From: Isoetes taiwanensis
Taxonomy: Eukaryota; Streptophyta; Lycopodiopsida; Isoetales; Isoetaceae
Assembly (NCBI GenBank): GCA_021234155.1
Contig: JAJEKV010000020.1
Location: forward strand, 21,250,018 to 21,314,017
Direction of reading: 5' to 3'
DNA length: 64,000 nucleotides
A program made the position numbers and the translations under genes. This document shows, piece by piece, positions 32,210 through 44,204 of this stretch. Position 1 is the stretch's first letter, and every line of letters starts with the position of its first letter. The notes below the pieces were generated by a model. The model saw only the letters and a program-made list of their open reading frames with translations, had not been told where the DNA came from and did not search any database.

Positions 32210-34315
32210 CTAACTAAAGGTGTGCTGGTCGTTGATGCTTCGACATTTCGGTCTGCCTCCTGATTCTGTTCTCGGGCTGTAATTGTTCCCCCCTTCATGA
32301 TACTTGAAGCTATTTGGAGGCGTCTCTTGAGGTTGTGCGCGCTTCCTTTGGCTATACTCCTCTGGAGTTGTTCTCTTCTGCAGTTGTTCTTTGAATCGTC
32401 GATCCTTGGGTTCACCAAGTTGCATGCAAGTCTGCGTGCAAGTCATCGGCTCGCCTCGCCTTGCCTCACCTAGTTGGTTCTCCATCGAGCTTCCAATCTT
32501 CCTTGCTGATCCCCTCGATCACCTGGCTTGGACGTTGTCATGTTCCTCAGTGCTATGCCGTCTTCTTGTCTTGAGGTACCCTCCGGTGGTTTTGATTGTG
32601 CCCGTCAGTTTTGATCCTCCTGTTGCCTCTAGGAAGCTCTTGCAAGAAGTCGGTTGCTAACACTTCTCCAGCTTTCAGTTCCTGATCTTTGTCCCTCTAT
32701 GCATGTCGGTCTCTCTGTTTAAGTAAAGCTTCATGGCTCTCCTCCCTGCTGGCTATATTTTCGGGGTGATGGATCCTTATATTTGCGCAGCTTGACCCTT
32801 GAGTTGAAGAAGTACCTGCCTTAGATATACTCTTGTCGTTGAATAGCCTGGCTATTATCTTGAACTCTCTTTTTGCCGAAGGTGCTTCAGTTGCTATCCT
32901 TGTCGTTAAGGTGTCGCTACCTTGGGCGTTTGATGTCCCTCATGTTGGAGATACGATCGGCTTCTTTTTTTTCTAATTACTGGTAGGAGTACCTGACGAA
33001 GCCATCACCTAGTTGTTGAAGGCATATCTCCTCGTCGCAGTGCCTTTCGTAAGTGCCTCTCCATCTAATACACGTGTCATAGCGCATCACCCTATATTAC
33101 CACAAGGTGGAATTATGGTCGTCGAGATGTTGCCTTCTTAGTTGGCTCGTTAATGTCGGGTCGTTCCTCCTTCGATTGTTGAGGCCACTCGTGTCGTAAG
33201 TTCATCAAGTGTTGCCGCTGCCACAAGAGGTAGTGTTGCATCCTGACGATGTCCTGGTGCAGCGCTGATGATCTTGACATGACCGGTTTTGTCTCTTGTT
33301 CTGACATTGGGTGGACGAGAGGTCTTCTACTTGAGGGCACTTCCGGAAGTGTCTTGGCCTCTGGTCGTTTCTCCCTCGTACTTGCTCTTCCATTTTGATC
33401 TTGGGCTATAGTTGTGCTTCCTTGCTTCCTCATTTGGTAGTCGAAGTGAAGGAGCTTCCTGATCTACGCGTTAAATCCGTAAAACATGACTTTAAACTCA
33501 TGTTTCTCCACTATATCTGTGAGCATCCGCGATATACAATAGACATATACGCATTTACATTGGGATTTTAATTCATCCACTTTTTCAAAACAACTACGAA
33601 GATCTACTTAAATGTTTACACTCCTTTAGGGTTTCCCCTCCTCCTATCGCGTTTGATCCTTCGGTTTTGCTACATCTTCTTCGTTCTGGTTGACTCCGGG
33701 ATTCCTTGAGATGCTGCTACTATTGTTGAGCTTCATGTCTGATCCGAGCTCGTCACCCCAAGTTGCGAAGAGTGTTCGTCGATGTGATCCCTTGAAAAAG
33801 ATGCTCCTCCTTAATGTGTATGTCCGTCGTAAGGAATGCGGTGACCGCTCAACGTCCCTATATGCAGTGTGTCGTTGCAAGGTTGCCGATGTGCGATTGC
33901 AGTCGGGCGTTCTTGAATGTCTTCGAAGCTCTGAGATCGTGGTCGGTAGGCAGGCATTGTCATTCCTCCGTAGGTTGAATTTCTGAGTGCGCCCCTGTTG
34001 ATTGGGCTTTGCTTCATTCCGAGGTGCCTCTCCTGTGCTTGTAAGTGTGGTCATCTCCATTGCACCTACCCTAGCTCCTTCTGGTTGCCTTTGCGTGATT
34101 TGTACCTGCTGGCTAGGTCGTCTCCTCCGTCCTTTGGGTCCTATCCATTCGAGTCTCGCACTCCTTGGCTGACGTAGTAAAGTCGTCCTTCCTTTGGTTT
34201 CTAGGTGTTTCTGGGTCCCGAATTCTTGTTCGAGCAGAATATTCTCCTCCTTGATCTTGCCCCGGCCTTCAAGTTGGAGATGTTCGTTCCCTAATATGTG
34301 TCTCCTTCCCCTCAT
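32210..34315 (-). pseudogene. Degenerate hydrophilic coding relic of the second element
   Basis: Minus-strand open stretches at 34315-33644 (223 aa), 33433-33113 and 32485-32210 share an Arg/Gln/Glu/Lys-rich composition, for example KPNQQGRTQKFNLRRND. They may be remnants of a gag-like or leader ORF. No motif from PR, RT, RNase H or IN is visible. The assignment is inference from composition, strand and position only. Confidence 0.3.
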
Positions 34316-35935
34316 GGTCTCCTCTCCTTATCTGTCTGTACATCGGCTGGGACCTTGATGTCTTCAAGAAGTTGCGCCTCTATCTCTTCTGTGGCTCTGG
34401 CCCTGTACTTCGAAAGCAACGCTCGTATATTCTAGAGTCTAAGGGTCCACTTGAAGGGCTCTCCTACAACATTTTGGGCTCTATAAGCAAGCAAGCTGGC
34501 TCGAGCAGCATTACCGGAGACATATCTATAATCTCCAAGTCTATGGACATTAGGACGTGTGGTATGGCATGAAATGAGGATTGTTTTGCAAAACCTCCCT
34601 GATGTTTGAGGCATACTCTAAGGTCCTAGCAAAGTTGGTTTGGGGGAGTCCAATCTCTACACATGGAGTGACTTGGGCAGCTCTAGACTCTAGCTCCTTC
34701 CTAGGTATCCTGGCAATAGGGAGTGTCAACAGGGTTTCCCTTACGGGGCAAATATTTGCTAATATGCTATAATTAAGGTTTCTGAAAAATATAGATACGA
34801 ATCTTGAGTAGGTTTGGTTTAAAGAAAAAAATTTAATTTTCGCCCCGGTTTCGATGGGCTAGGCTCCCGCCCAGCTCGTGTTCGCCCTAAAGACGATGGG
34901 CAATTTCTAACTATTCGCCTGGTTCTCGATACGAGGTCTTCATATTCAAGATTGGTTCGCATCTTAGACCTCTAGTCGCCGCTGCTGTATAAGAGTTTTA
35001 AGAAGGTGACTTTGGCTTGTAAATCTGGACACAATAAAATAGTTTCCGGTAGAGGAAGTAGATTGAGCGGCGCCTAGGGCTAGCGTATTAGGATTCATGA
35101 GATTTTGGAACCTTTTTCTCTGTTTCTAGGAGAGCAGCTAATCCATAAGTGGAAGTTACCAATCCGGCATTGCTGATACATTGCAGAAGGATAGAGTTGA
35201 ATATAGCCAACATAGCAGTACATTACAGTGCCAACTTCATAAGCTACCAATCCAACAATGTTGATATATTGGATAGAGTTCATGTACAACAACTTCATAT
35301 AAGGTTTGAGTTATGCTTTTTGTTTTCTGAATGAAGAAATGCCCATTTCAACATTTTATTTTGTAACAAAGCATAGCCTAGCTTGGCTTGGGCAACTTTG
35401 AGGTCTGACAAAGAATTTGATGACAGGTAATCATGTCTGCATGTAAACCAATAGTCATTGAGTATGAGCTATTCTTCATAACCGAACATGGCAGTGGGGA
35501 ATCAATGTGCATATTTGGCAGAGAGTTATGTTGCTAGAAGTATTGCACATGTAAAAATACTAGATAATAGAGTTTAAATATCTTGTATTATGTCCTCCTT
35601 CATTTTCATATGTATTTGACAAGCAGCATCATTCTGATGTATTTCTGCTATTATGTTAAATATAATAGGTAGTACAACTAGTTCTACTAGATGGCAAATT
35701 CTGCGTTGTTTTTATAAAATTGTCAGATTGTCGCATATCTACAGCCATCATGTTACAATTTTTTATTGAATTGCAAAGGATTTAGAGTTCTTATTAGATA
35801 ACTGATCCTTATAATCTATTGCCATCTACAAAAACATGTGCATATTTTTCTTGTGGTGCTATATTATGATGCTTAAATGACCTTATAAGTTCATTCTATT
35901 TCTCAGTTGCAGGTTTTCTGTAACATTCTAAGCAG
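34316..35935. other. No gene recognised; upstream flank of the GGP fragment
   Basis: I looked for the missing nucleophile exon of the GGP-type gene and did not find it. The sequence from about 35.1 kb on is AT-rich and intron-like and probably came with the captured fragment. Confidence 0.4.
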
Positions 35936-36621
35936 GTTTTGAGCAGAGCATTAGGAGGGGAATCTGGAAGAGCTCCAGTAGGTTGGGAAATTGGTTTAAG
36001 ACAAGTTGACCTAAATGATGAAATTCTTAAAAAGCCATATGCAGCTCAAGTGCCTCCTCATTTGAAAGTCTTACAGAGCCATCAAGATCAGGTATTTATT
36101 ATTGGTGTTGAATATTAAATATGGAAGCTTATACCTTGGTAAATGCATAATTGTTAAGGTTTTGAATACTTCAACGTGTATTCAGGTTCTTGTATTACCT
36201 CCTGGAGGAGTTCTACTTGGCTCATCTCCGAGAACTCCCATTGAAATGTTTGCTATTGGGAATCATGTGCTTGGCATTCAAGGCCATCCTGAGTTCACCA
36301 GTGATGTCTTATTGGATATTATCAATGGTCGTCTAGCTGCTCGGGTGCTTACGGTAATGCTTGTTAGGTCTGCTCTAGATTACTGAAAGTTTTATTTATG
36401 GTTTGATTATCACTGAAAGGTGGATAATTATAGAGGGTTGATCCAGTCATCCCTCCAATATTAAGAGTTCCAGTTTCTTATCTGACTTTGTTTTATCCTT
36501 TTTAAGTGCCGTTTACTTCTCTCTAACAAGTGTCAAAACTGACCTGTAGGAGCAAGAGGCAAGTGAAGCTAGACAGACATTGGATTCTGCCTTTTGCAAC
36601 ACTTGTTTGGCATTGAGCTAA
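35936..36621 (+). pseudogene. GGP: Last three exons of a gamma-glutamyl peptidase-like class I glutamine amidotransferase, captured in an LTR element
   Basis: Exons 35936-36091 (VLSRALGGESGRAPVGWEIG ... LKVLQSHQDQ), 36186-36353 (VLVLPPGGVLLGSSPRTPIE ... IQGHPEFTSDVLLDII) and 36550-36621 (EQEASEARQTLDSAF... stop) have correct AG/GT borders, all phase 0, with no stops. HPE supplies the His and Glu of the Cys-His-Glu triad. The exon with the nucleophile (GxCFGHQ type) is not found upstream, so the copy is incomplete. Plant relatives hydrolyse gamma-glutamyl bonds of glutathione conjugates in the cytosol, for example in glucosinolate precursor processing. The last exon is shorter than I expect for the family. 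It lies antisense inside the LTR element, which explains why its introns survived. Confidence 0.8.
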
Positions 36622-37401
36622 TTCTAGCAGTTATAATTACCGGATTTTCACTCTCGGTAGACAGCCCATGTTTGTTATTGGTCTTAAATTTTGTAAGTGT
36701 GTCAACTATTAGACTAGTGGAGAAATTATTGTGTCAAAATACACAATCATTTATGATATGCAGCAAGTATTAGACTTGTGAAAATGAAAACACTTTCTTA
36801 CCTTTTTAACTCTATATAAAATTTTGAATCTTTGGAAAAAAATTCGCCTTGGGTGCTATATTGTAGGTTGCAGAAGGGAGAAAAAATTGCCAGTATAGCT
36901 AAGCACTGAACTACAAAATTCGCCACATGTTCTAAACTTACACACTTAAAAATATTCCTTAAGGGAAACCCTGAGTGTCAATGTGGCGGCTGTATAGGTC
37001 AAACTCTATTAGAAGGACACAATATTAGGTCAAGGTTTATGCCTTTGGCATGAGCAGAGGTGATGTACCAACAGTTGGACTTGGGTTGCTATGCTGAGGT
37101 CTAGATGACTATAACAAAGGGGTGTTCTTGGGCACTTCTATCTAGGAGTAAGGCATCAGCTTTGAGCCGAGAGCAATACTTGTGAGGTACTAATGGGGTA
37201 TGCTTCTATTTACTAACAAACCACAGTTTGGAAAAACAATTCAAGGGTTTGAGCAATTTTGGTCATTTTGAGCTGGGGTTTGACATTTCTAGTCTAATCT
37301 GAGGTCATAAATGGATTCTAGGCTGTCTAACGGTCCTATTGCAATAAATTTCAGGCGATTTGGAGCTCTGTAGCTCAAGTTATGGGGTTTGAAAAATCGG
37401 A
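36622..37401. other. GGP fragment 3' flank, then element leader
   Basis: AT-rich. No gene recognised. The point where captured sequence returns to element sequence is probably between about 36.7 and 37.4 kb. Confidence 0.4.
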
Positions 37402-38512
37402 CCCCTCTAAGAGTGCGCGAGGAGGGTGTTAGGTTGGGACCTAAGTGGCCTCTGGCGCACTCTTGGAGGTGTTGGTCTATCTATGCCTAATGGGTGCCAA
37501 GAACAAGTTCAAAGACGTGAATTCCTACTTATTTTCCTCTTAACTGCAAGTTTCTTTGCTTATTTACTTCATTTGGAGCAGGTAAGTGGCTGATCAAGGG
37601 CCCAGTTGGCTGGACCCCTCTAAGAGTGCGCGAGGAGGGTGTTAGATCTAGACCTAACTGTGCCCTGGCGCACCCTTAGAGGTGTTGGCCAAATTTTCAC
37701 ATTTGCTCCTTAACTACTATTATACTTATTCCAATGCACATTTAAACAACTACATATCCTTTTTATTCAAAATTTTCATACATTATATATAAGCCTGTTA
37801 GTTACAAAAAGCATCTTCTGTTCTATTTATCTGTCCTCTTGATGTACTTCGCCAGTCTCATGTCTTTCGGTGTCTTTTGTGTGGAGCGTGCACGCCAATG
37901 AGTCTTCAAAGTGTTGCACGACCTCCATCTCTACCTTGCTTAATTTCTTGGTTTGTTGATGAAATCCTCCATATCTCGAATCGAAGCTAGGTCTTTTTCA
38001 ACTATTTTCTCTCGAACCCCTCTAAGCATGCGCGAGGAGGGTGTTAGGTCCAGACCTAACTATGCCCTGGCGCACCCTTAGAGGTGTTGTCCCTTTCCGC
38101 TCTAAACTTATCCAATTTACACAATTTAACATGCGTTTCCCACTAATTTAATCATTCTAAACAAGATTCTATTATTACTTTTACAATTTGAGTAAAGTTT
38201 TAATCAAATTCCGAGGTCACTTTTAGGGGACCCCTCCAAGAGTGCGCGAGGAGGGTGTTAGGTCATGACCTAACTATGCCCTGGCGCACCCTTAGAGGTG
38301 TTGCTCCAAAATGACTTTTACTTAATGTTTTTCTGTGTTTTAACATACAAATTTAGCTAATTCGAGCTTTTTAAATGGGATTTCATCTTTTATTTTACCA
38401 TTTGGGGCTCCTAAGGCCAAGTTCTAGGGCTCATATGGGGTGACCCCTCTAAGTCTTGTGAGAGACCAATTAGGTATGGACCTAACATGCTCCTGGCGCA
38501 CCCTTGGAGGTG
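37402..38512. repeat. Five dispersed palindromic repeats of about 70 bp in the element leader
   Basis: Copies at about 37402-37471, 37615-37684, 38017-38086, 38231-38300 and 38444-38512. Each starts CCCCTCTAAGAGTGCGCGAG and ends TGGCGCACCCTTAGAGGTG, which are roughly reverse complements. A second inner palindrome sits between them (TTAGGTC ... GACCTAA). Each could fold into a two-part hairpin. They lie 240-1370 bp inside the 5' LTR, in the RNA leader of the minus-strand element. Confidence 0.75.
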
Positions 38513-38751
38513 TCGGCTAAAAAGTGACTAAAATTTATTAGGCTGTCCTAGGAAACTTTTCTCCTGTCTATTTCATCTTAATTATGTTCTCTAATTATCC
38601 TAATTCTAGATACTTACTAACTCTACCCTGGGAAAGAAAAAAATTTTCCACTACTCGAGGTTCGTGCTTGGGCTTTTATCTCCAAGACTGAATGTCTAGA
38701 TTAGTTAGTTCCTATAGGATTACGGTCAGTGCTCGATCCTGGTCTGCCAAG

Positions 38752-38769
38752 ATCAGAGCTCTGATACCA
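38752..38769 (-). other. Primer-binding site, initiator-tRNA-Met type
   Basis: Minus-strand TGGTATCAGAGC starts one base inside the 5' LTR (CGTCACA, then A). Confidence 0.9.
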
Positions 38770-38770
38770 T

Positions 38771-40317
38771 TGTGACGGCCCCGGCTCATATAACGATGGC
38801 CCGATCAGATACAAATTGGAGATCATCCTCAAACCAAAGATCGCTTTCGTGACATGAGGCCGTCCACCTAACATCGGGCCCTTGATGGTGGCCAAGAACC
38901 CGACGGGGAAGAATGGACGTGTCATTCATCCCGTCTCCCTCGGGATCGTCCTAGCTGCGGAAGCGTAAGCAAACATGAGCACATGACAACAACAATAACA
39001 TACCCACCTCGAAGGGTGGTCCACCATATCACAGAGCTGCAACAACACATCAGTAACATCAACATAACATGGGGAGATCCTACCGTGCTCGGACTTGGGG
39101 GGAAGGACCCGGCGGCTTGGGTCTCCGTGATAACAATGCGCATGTAATTCATGGCAAATGGATTTGGCTGGCATAGGAACATGGCCGTTGGGTAGTCCAC
39201 TCCATCCGCCCCTCCTGTGCATACTTTGCAGATAGGCTGAAAAGTATTGGAGCCTGACCGTAGCCTTCCGGGTGAATAGCCAGAGGGGCTACTACTCTTC
39301 GGGTTGCATCTCCCCAGCCCGATGAGACGGGGAGGAGATCACTCCCCTCCGGAAGGTTCATGCCAATCGGGTGAGCGAGAGCCACCGCTTTCGTAATCGA
39401 CTTGAACCCCTAGAAGATAACGATCACCCAAGAGGTGTCGAGCCCATACCCCGCCCTCACGCAAGGTTGGGGTATTAGGGCCCGGCTCACAACGTTCCCC
39501 GCCATCGCCACGCACTGGAGGGATCAACTGCGTGATTAGACAAGCCCTCCCTTGTCAGCCGGTCTAGCCCCGCCACCCACAGCCAGGCGGGCTCTTATGC
39601 ACAGGCCGGGGCTAAAACTAAGATCATCCATCTACTTGGGCTCTGGGTCTCTACCCCCCTTCCCAATACACAAGAGTGGCGCATAAAATGTCAAAACATC
39701 AACACAACAGAACTGAAATAATAGAATACATCTATTCTAATCTACCTAATCATACATGGTTAGGTTCCTTTGTTAGTGTTTATCATTCTTAGGTGTAGGG
39801 GTATAGCCTATAGCTAAGAATGGATACTAATCCTATGGAATGAGGGCTGAAAACTCGGATCTAACTATCGGATCAACCACTAACCCGCTTCTTGGCTGGC
39901 TCCCACTCCTCTGAAAGCGTCCATGCCGCTGGATTTCGAGACTGCTGGTCTTGGATCGAGCTGCAACCTAGGAATTCCGATTCCTCCGCTACTCTTCAGC
40001 TTAAATGGCGCCCAATCTTTGCTCCAATCCGACCTATAGGGGCTGGAAACCGAAAGGGTTTCCCTTTTAGGGTTTATGCCCCTTTATCCCCACGAATTTT
40101 AGGGCTGGGCCCTTTTGGTCAATGGGCTATTGCCACATGGCAAAAGATATTATATTCACATGTGGCCTTAACATGTGCAATATAATGGTTCACAAGGTCG
40201 TACCCTAGGGTACTACCCTTTACGATCGCCGTGTACATGTCGTCTGAGTCGACATGTACTAGTGACGTGTCAGTATAATATACGTATTCATACCGTATGT
40301 TATGCTGGAACGTCACA
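38771..40317 (-). repeat. 5' LTR of the second element, about 1547 bp
   Basis: TGTGACGGCC ... GGAACGTCACA, followed by the right copy of the target duplication, GTCAT. Confidence 0.92.
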
Positions 40318-40322
40318 GTCAT
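40318..40322. repeat. Target-site duplication, right copy (GTCAT)
   Basis: Matches 27910-27914 exactly. Confidence 0.9.
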
Positions 40323-41490
40323 TATATAGCGCATGCCAAACAAATTTGGTTGCAAGTGCATGTGCCTGTATAAAGGGGTCCTTACATCCAAGCCCGCCAT
40401 CTCTCTTATCCCAGCATAGCTCTTCCCGTGCCGCTTTTGCATTGCCTCCCCAAATAAACTTCCTAATGATGATATGTATCTGATTGTATATACTTTTTTG
40501 AGCTACTATCACTGATGAGAAGTAGATATGTGAGCCAGCAAAGACAACATTGGCCACCGTAACTCTACCAGAGACTGATAGTCCCTTGGTGGACCACATT
40601 CCCATTTTCTTTCTGAGTCTGTCTAAGATTGGGGACCATAGGCCCTTCATGCTATCCGAGAGAGATAGTGGAAGACCCAAGAGCTTAACAGTCTCTCCTG
40701 TTGCCATCACTAGGAAACCAAGTCCCTTAGCACGTGGATTAATATCCCCTTCAAGAGCCCATAGGGTAGAACATTTGTTGGCATTTCCAATGCCAGAGAT
40801 ATCCTTAAATGCAACTAGAATATCAGGGAAGGATTGGAAACAGTTGTCATCAAACCTAAGGAACATGAAAGTGTCATCTGCATACTGCATAATTGTAAGC
40901 TTCCCACCTTGACCTGGAAGAGACAATCCAGACATTGCACCTTCTTCTACTTTGAAGTTGACCATTTTTGTAAGAAGGCTAGCCATAATCACAAACAGAT
41001 AAGGAGGTAATGGATATCCTTGCCTTATTCCTTTCCGGAGATGAAAGAGACCTGAAGACTCACCATTTACGAGCATCAAGGCAGAGGCAAGCTCGCTCAT
41101 GCCCATAGAGAGAGCAATGAATTCAGTTTGGAATCCCATGTATTTCATGACCTCTTGCAAACTTTTCCATCTAAGGGAGTCATAAGCCTTCCAAAAATCC
41201 ATCTTTATAAGAACACATTTTTGCTTTGAAGTCCCTTGCTGCGATATAGTTGTCAAGAATGTACCTATCTGGAAGAAAACTTGACTGTTCTCTACCAATG
41301 ACCCTATTGATAATAGGCTTTACACGGTTGGCAATGCCTTTCATGATAACCTTGTACATAACATTGGTCAAGGCAATAGGCCTCCACTCACAAAGTGACA
41401 AAAAGATCTTGGTATTTTTGGAATGAGAGTTATGAACCCAGCAGCCAGGATAGAGTGTAATGTAGAAGAAGATAAATCAATAAAATAATA
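40318..41490 (-). pseudogene. LINE reverse transcriptase (5'-truncated, split by the LTR element)
   Basis: Minus-strand frames 41401-41180 and 41298-40318 give LINE RT: GFITLIPKI, WRPIALTNVMYKVIMKGIAN, REQSSFLPDRYILDN, then after a frameshift LIKMDFWKAYDS, GIRQGYPLPPYLF and the catalytic QYADDTFMF. The thumb and connection follow (IIRKFIWGG). The copy starts at about 41490 and so lacks the endonuclease domain, as is usual for 5'-truncated LINEs. Its C-terminus and poly-A tail are at 26587-27914 across the nested LTR element. It would have copied its RNA at the target site; the frameshifts make it dead. Confidence 0.88.
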
Positions 41491-42222
41491 TAAGCCCTTA
41501 AAATAATATAAGCTTCTTTATTTCCCTTTTTATTTTTAGCTACATCTTTTCCACTATATTTATATGAACTTGCAATGGTTCAGCACACACAAAAAACCCC
41601 TATTTTTGAATAAACCTTTTTTCCCCCAACAAAAGACTTGTAAAGACTATTTGCTAAATTTCAAGGCCATCAAAGCTCTATAATAATTTTATCTTACAAT
41701 TTTATAGTTTCAAATGAGGGTAGTGAAACATCCAATTACTGGCCATCATTGTCATCAACCTATGCTCCAGATTTATGGAAATGCTAGAGAAATATGCACA
41801 CAATATGCTATAACAAGAGTAGTACAAGAAAAGACAGTAATCAAGAAAACAAACTCAAGCAGGAACAATCATAAGATTTACAGTTGCAAAAGCTTCTAAC
41901 TACCAGGACAAATTTTGGATATGAGTATATGATAATTTTGATGACGGAATTGGAATATTTTAGAGTTCAAAAGGACTTTCAGATACCTCCATTCTTTTGA
42001 GGATGAAGCCAATGTTGGACAAAAGCTTTATGCATAAACTTGAACATGTGCTAATCTTATTCTATTCTATTCTATTCTATTCTATTCTATTCTATTCTAT
42101 TCTATTCTATTCTATTCTTGGGTGGTATGAAACAAACAATGTTTGCTTGCAATATAGAGTATCAGGTTAAAACCTTGTGAAGGTTCAAAATTTCATCTAT
42201 GAAACCAAAAACAAAAATTTAC
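41491..42222. other. No gene recognised; microsatellite inside
   Basis: AT-rich. On the minus strand FMHKAFVQHWLHPQKNG is framed by possible splice sites near 41990-42045, but I cannot connect it to anything. Confidence 0.35.
42057..42117. repeat. (TTCTA)n microsatellite, about 12 copies
   Basis: Uninterrupted TTCTA/TATTC pentamers. The same pentamer tails the LINE at 5.42 kb, but no LINE 3' end is visible directly in front of this one. Confidence 0.95.
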
Positions 42223-42460
42223 CTTTAATGCTGGCTTTATTGCCAAAATCTACCACAAATATACCTTCATAGGACCTGACATAAAACAAATTATAATCTA
42301 ATTCTGATGGCACATCAAGTATTAGAACAGCTTAACAATACCTTTAGTATAGGAGGTTCAATCTTGACAGAGGAATTGTTTCCAATCTTAGAAGGCGGAT
42401 CATAGGGTGCAGAGCATTTGCCGTCATAAATGGGGGACAAATTTCCCTCCATATGTTGGC
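42223..42460 (-). CDS. Two unassigned exon candidates (minus strand)
   Basis: 42275-42223 has AG and GT borders and reads SYEGIFVVDFGNKASIK. Upstream, about 42460-42342 reads EGNLSPIYDGKCSAPYDPPS and on to EPPILK before a GT donor. Both look like real protein, but the two do not join in the same phase, so an exon or a frameshift lies between. No family recognised. Sequence to the right of 42460 changes character, so the gene may be interrupted there. Confidence 0.25.
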
Positions 42461-44204
42461 TGGATGTGGCTGGAATGGGAATATTACTGTTTATCTCGAT
42501 ATGTGCTTTAGATGTATAGAAAGCACCTATAGTATATTTGTTGAAATGTTCGCACGTGGAAGAAAGGTACATGTTCAATCGTATAGAGTAGCTATCCGAA
42601 AAACATTATTATCTCGTCACTCTAGCAATGCTTTAAAACGTTTCGTTGTTGATTCACATTTTTGGATTACATATAAAAAGGAAATGGATGGACATGCAAA
42701 TGTGACATGGGAGCCTGATAAATTTGTTCTTGGATATAGAGCATCTAAACAACGTACATGTATTGCTAGTTTATGAAGATGGTAAATCACGATTTCATAT
42801 TGATATTGGTGATGTTCAAGATATCTTCTTAGAATGATATGATAGACTTTGAAAGATAGTCGAAAATAACTTTACCATATGTGGCTCAGGCCTTCGTGAC
42901 AACCCTAGTAGGTGATGGTTCATCCGACAATTGAAGATTCATGGTTGAAGATATGCTTATGTTGAGAATGCTGGTAAAAGAAAGGTTCATTTGCAATAAT
43001 AAATAGACAATATATAGACGAGTTAGATGTTTTAGGTGTTTGAAGAGAAACTATATCCTCCGCTGGTTCAATTGGAAGATGAACAAAATTAAGATTACTT
43101 ATATGCTTTTTAGATGGATCAATTGAACGAAGTCTTGCATGTTATTCTCCAGAAGATCATAAGTCAAAGTTGGCAGGTGCTTCATAAAGCACAATCTAGA
43201 TGTGTTGTGATTGGACATCTTAGTCACGTGCAGCTGGTTGGTGTCAATGGACCCTAGAATGCCAACAATAGACGTATAAGAAATACAATGTCACAAAAAC
43301 CTCTATATTGTGTGAAGCTCACTTACAAAGAGAGATGTAGTGTGCATTGGGTAATGGACTTGGATTCGTAAACCTTAGAGGCCTAGGCTTTGGTCATCAT
43401 AGCCAACGTTCGAAGTTGGATTTAGAAGGATGTGAACTGTGATTGTAGAAGCATATAAAGGGGAATTGCCGATGTACGAAGTTGGATCAATCACAGTATG
43501 CCAATACGTACTTTATATCCAAAACTCACTTGCACTATCCAAAGTTCACCTGAGATATTGCTTTATGCCTAAGGCACTTCTGCATGCAATTAATTCAAGG
43601 CAAGCAAAGAGAGTTAAATACGATGTAAACGATTACTTTAGCTTATGCTTTAAAATTGCACTTAATACCAGCTTGTGCAAGCACCAAGTGGTTGCTGTGA
43701 TCGGCCCTGAATTCCATTACTTCAATGATCATAATAGTGGTGTCTGGAAAAAAAAATCTAGAATAAATTTTCAGTTGATGAATGTGATGCACACATAACC
43801 TCTTTCAAAAACTACCTAATAGTGGCATTCTGGGAAGGGACTCGCAAGGAACACGGAAAAATCCCCGCCGAAGCCGATAATCTAGCAATTGAAAAGACAA
43901 CATATATAAATGGCTCGTTCCTCCCCGGAATCTCGATCCGATGGCTCGGATCAATTGCATTTGCCAAAAATAATTGGTCTTCTATTGCGTTGGTTCTATA
44001 TGGAAGTGCTAAAATGCTCGATTCACATTTATATTACCTTTTCTAAGCATTATATCAAAATGTGCAGCCTCTGTTGGACATGCTTGGTCTAGCTGCAAAA
44101 ATCTCATGTTTTAACAGGATTACAATTCAGATCCTTCAAAATTACACTTTTCCTCGAGCATACGAGTTTTGTTAGCAAATGAATTAGAGTTTCCTAAACT
44201 CTCC
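42461..44204. other. No gene assigned
   Basis: Plus-strand frames at 42453-42776 (107 aa), 43439-43798 (119 aa) and 43910-44092 (MARSSPESRSDGSDQLHLPK...) are open but match no family I recognise. On the minus strand near 43.2-43.3 kb a GILGSIDTNQLHV stretch is faintly like a PIF/Harbinger transposase; too weak to call. Confidence 0.3.

Larger units (their letters stand above)
27915..40317 (-). mobile_element. Second Ty3-type LTR element, 12.4 kb, non-autonomous, carrying a host gene fragment
   Basis: LTRs at 27915-29455 and 38771-40317, tRNA-iMet primer-binding site at 38752-38769, polypurine tract at 29456-29471 and a perfect GTCAT duplication prove one insertion on the minus strand. The LTR termini (TGTGACG...CGTCACA), primer site and polypurine-tract hairpin resemble the chromovirus at 12566-24843. 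I found no RT, RNase H or integrase, only degenerate hydrophilic frames at about 32.2-34.3 kb. The interior holds, in antisense, three exons of a gamma-glutamyl-peptidase-type gene with introns (35936-36621), plus five palindromic repeats (37402-38512). The LTRs are very similar to each other, so insertion is fairly recent. Confidence 0.88.

Noticed and set aside
34316..35935. Nucleophile exon (CFGHQ type) of the GGP fragment
   Set aside because: Searched by eye in all frames; no matching exon found, so the gene is called partial.
43180..43330. PIF/Harbinger transposase relic on the minus strand (GILGSIDTNQLHV)
   Set aside because: Only one short stretch resembles the family; the frame is full of stops around it.
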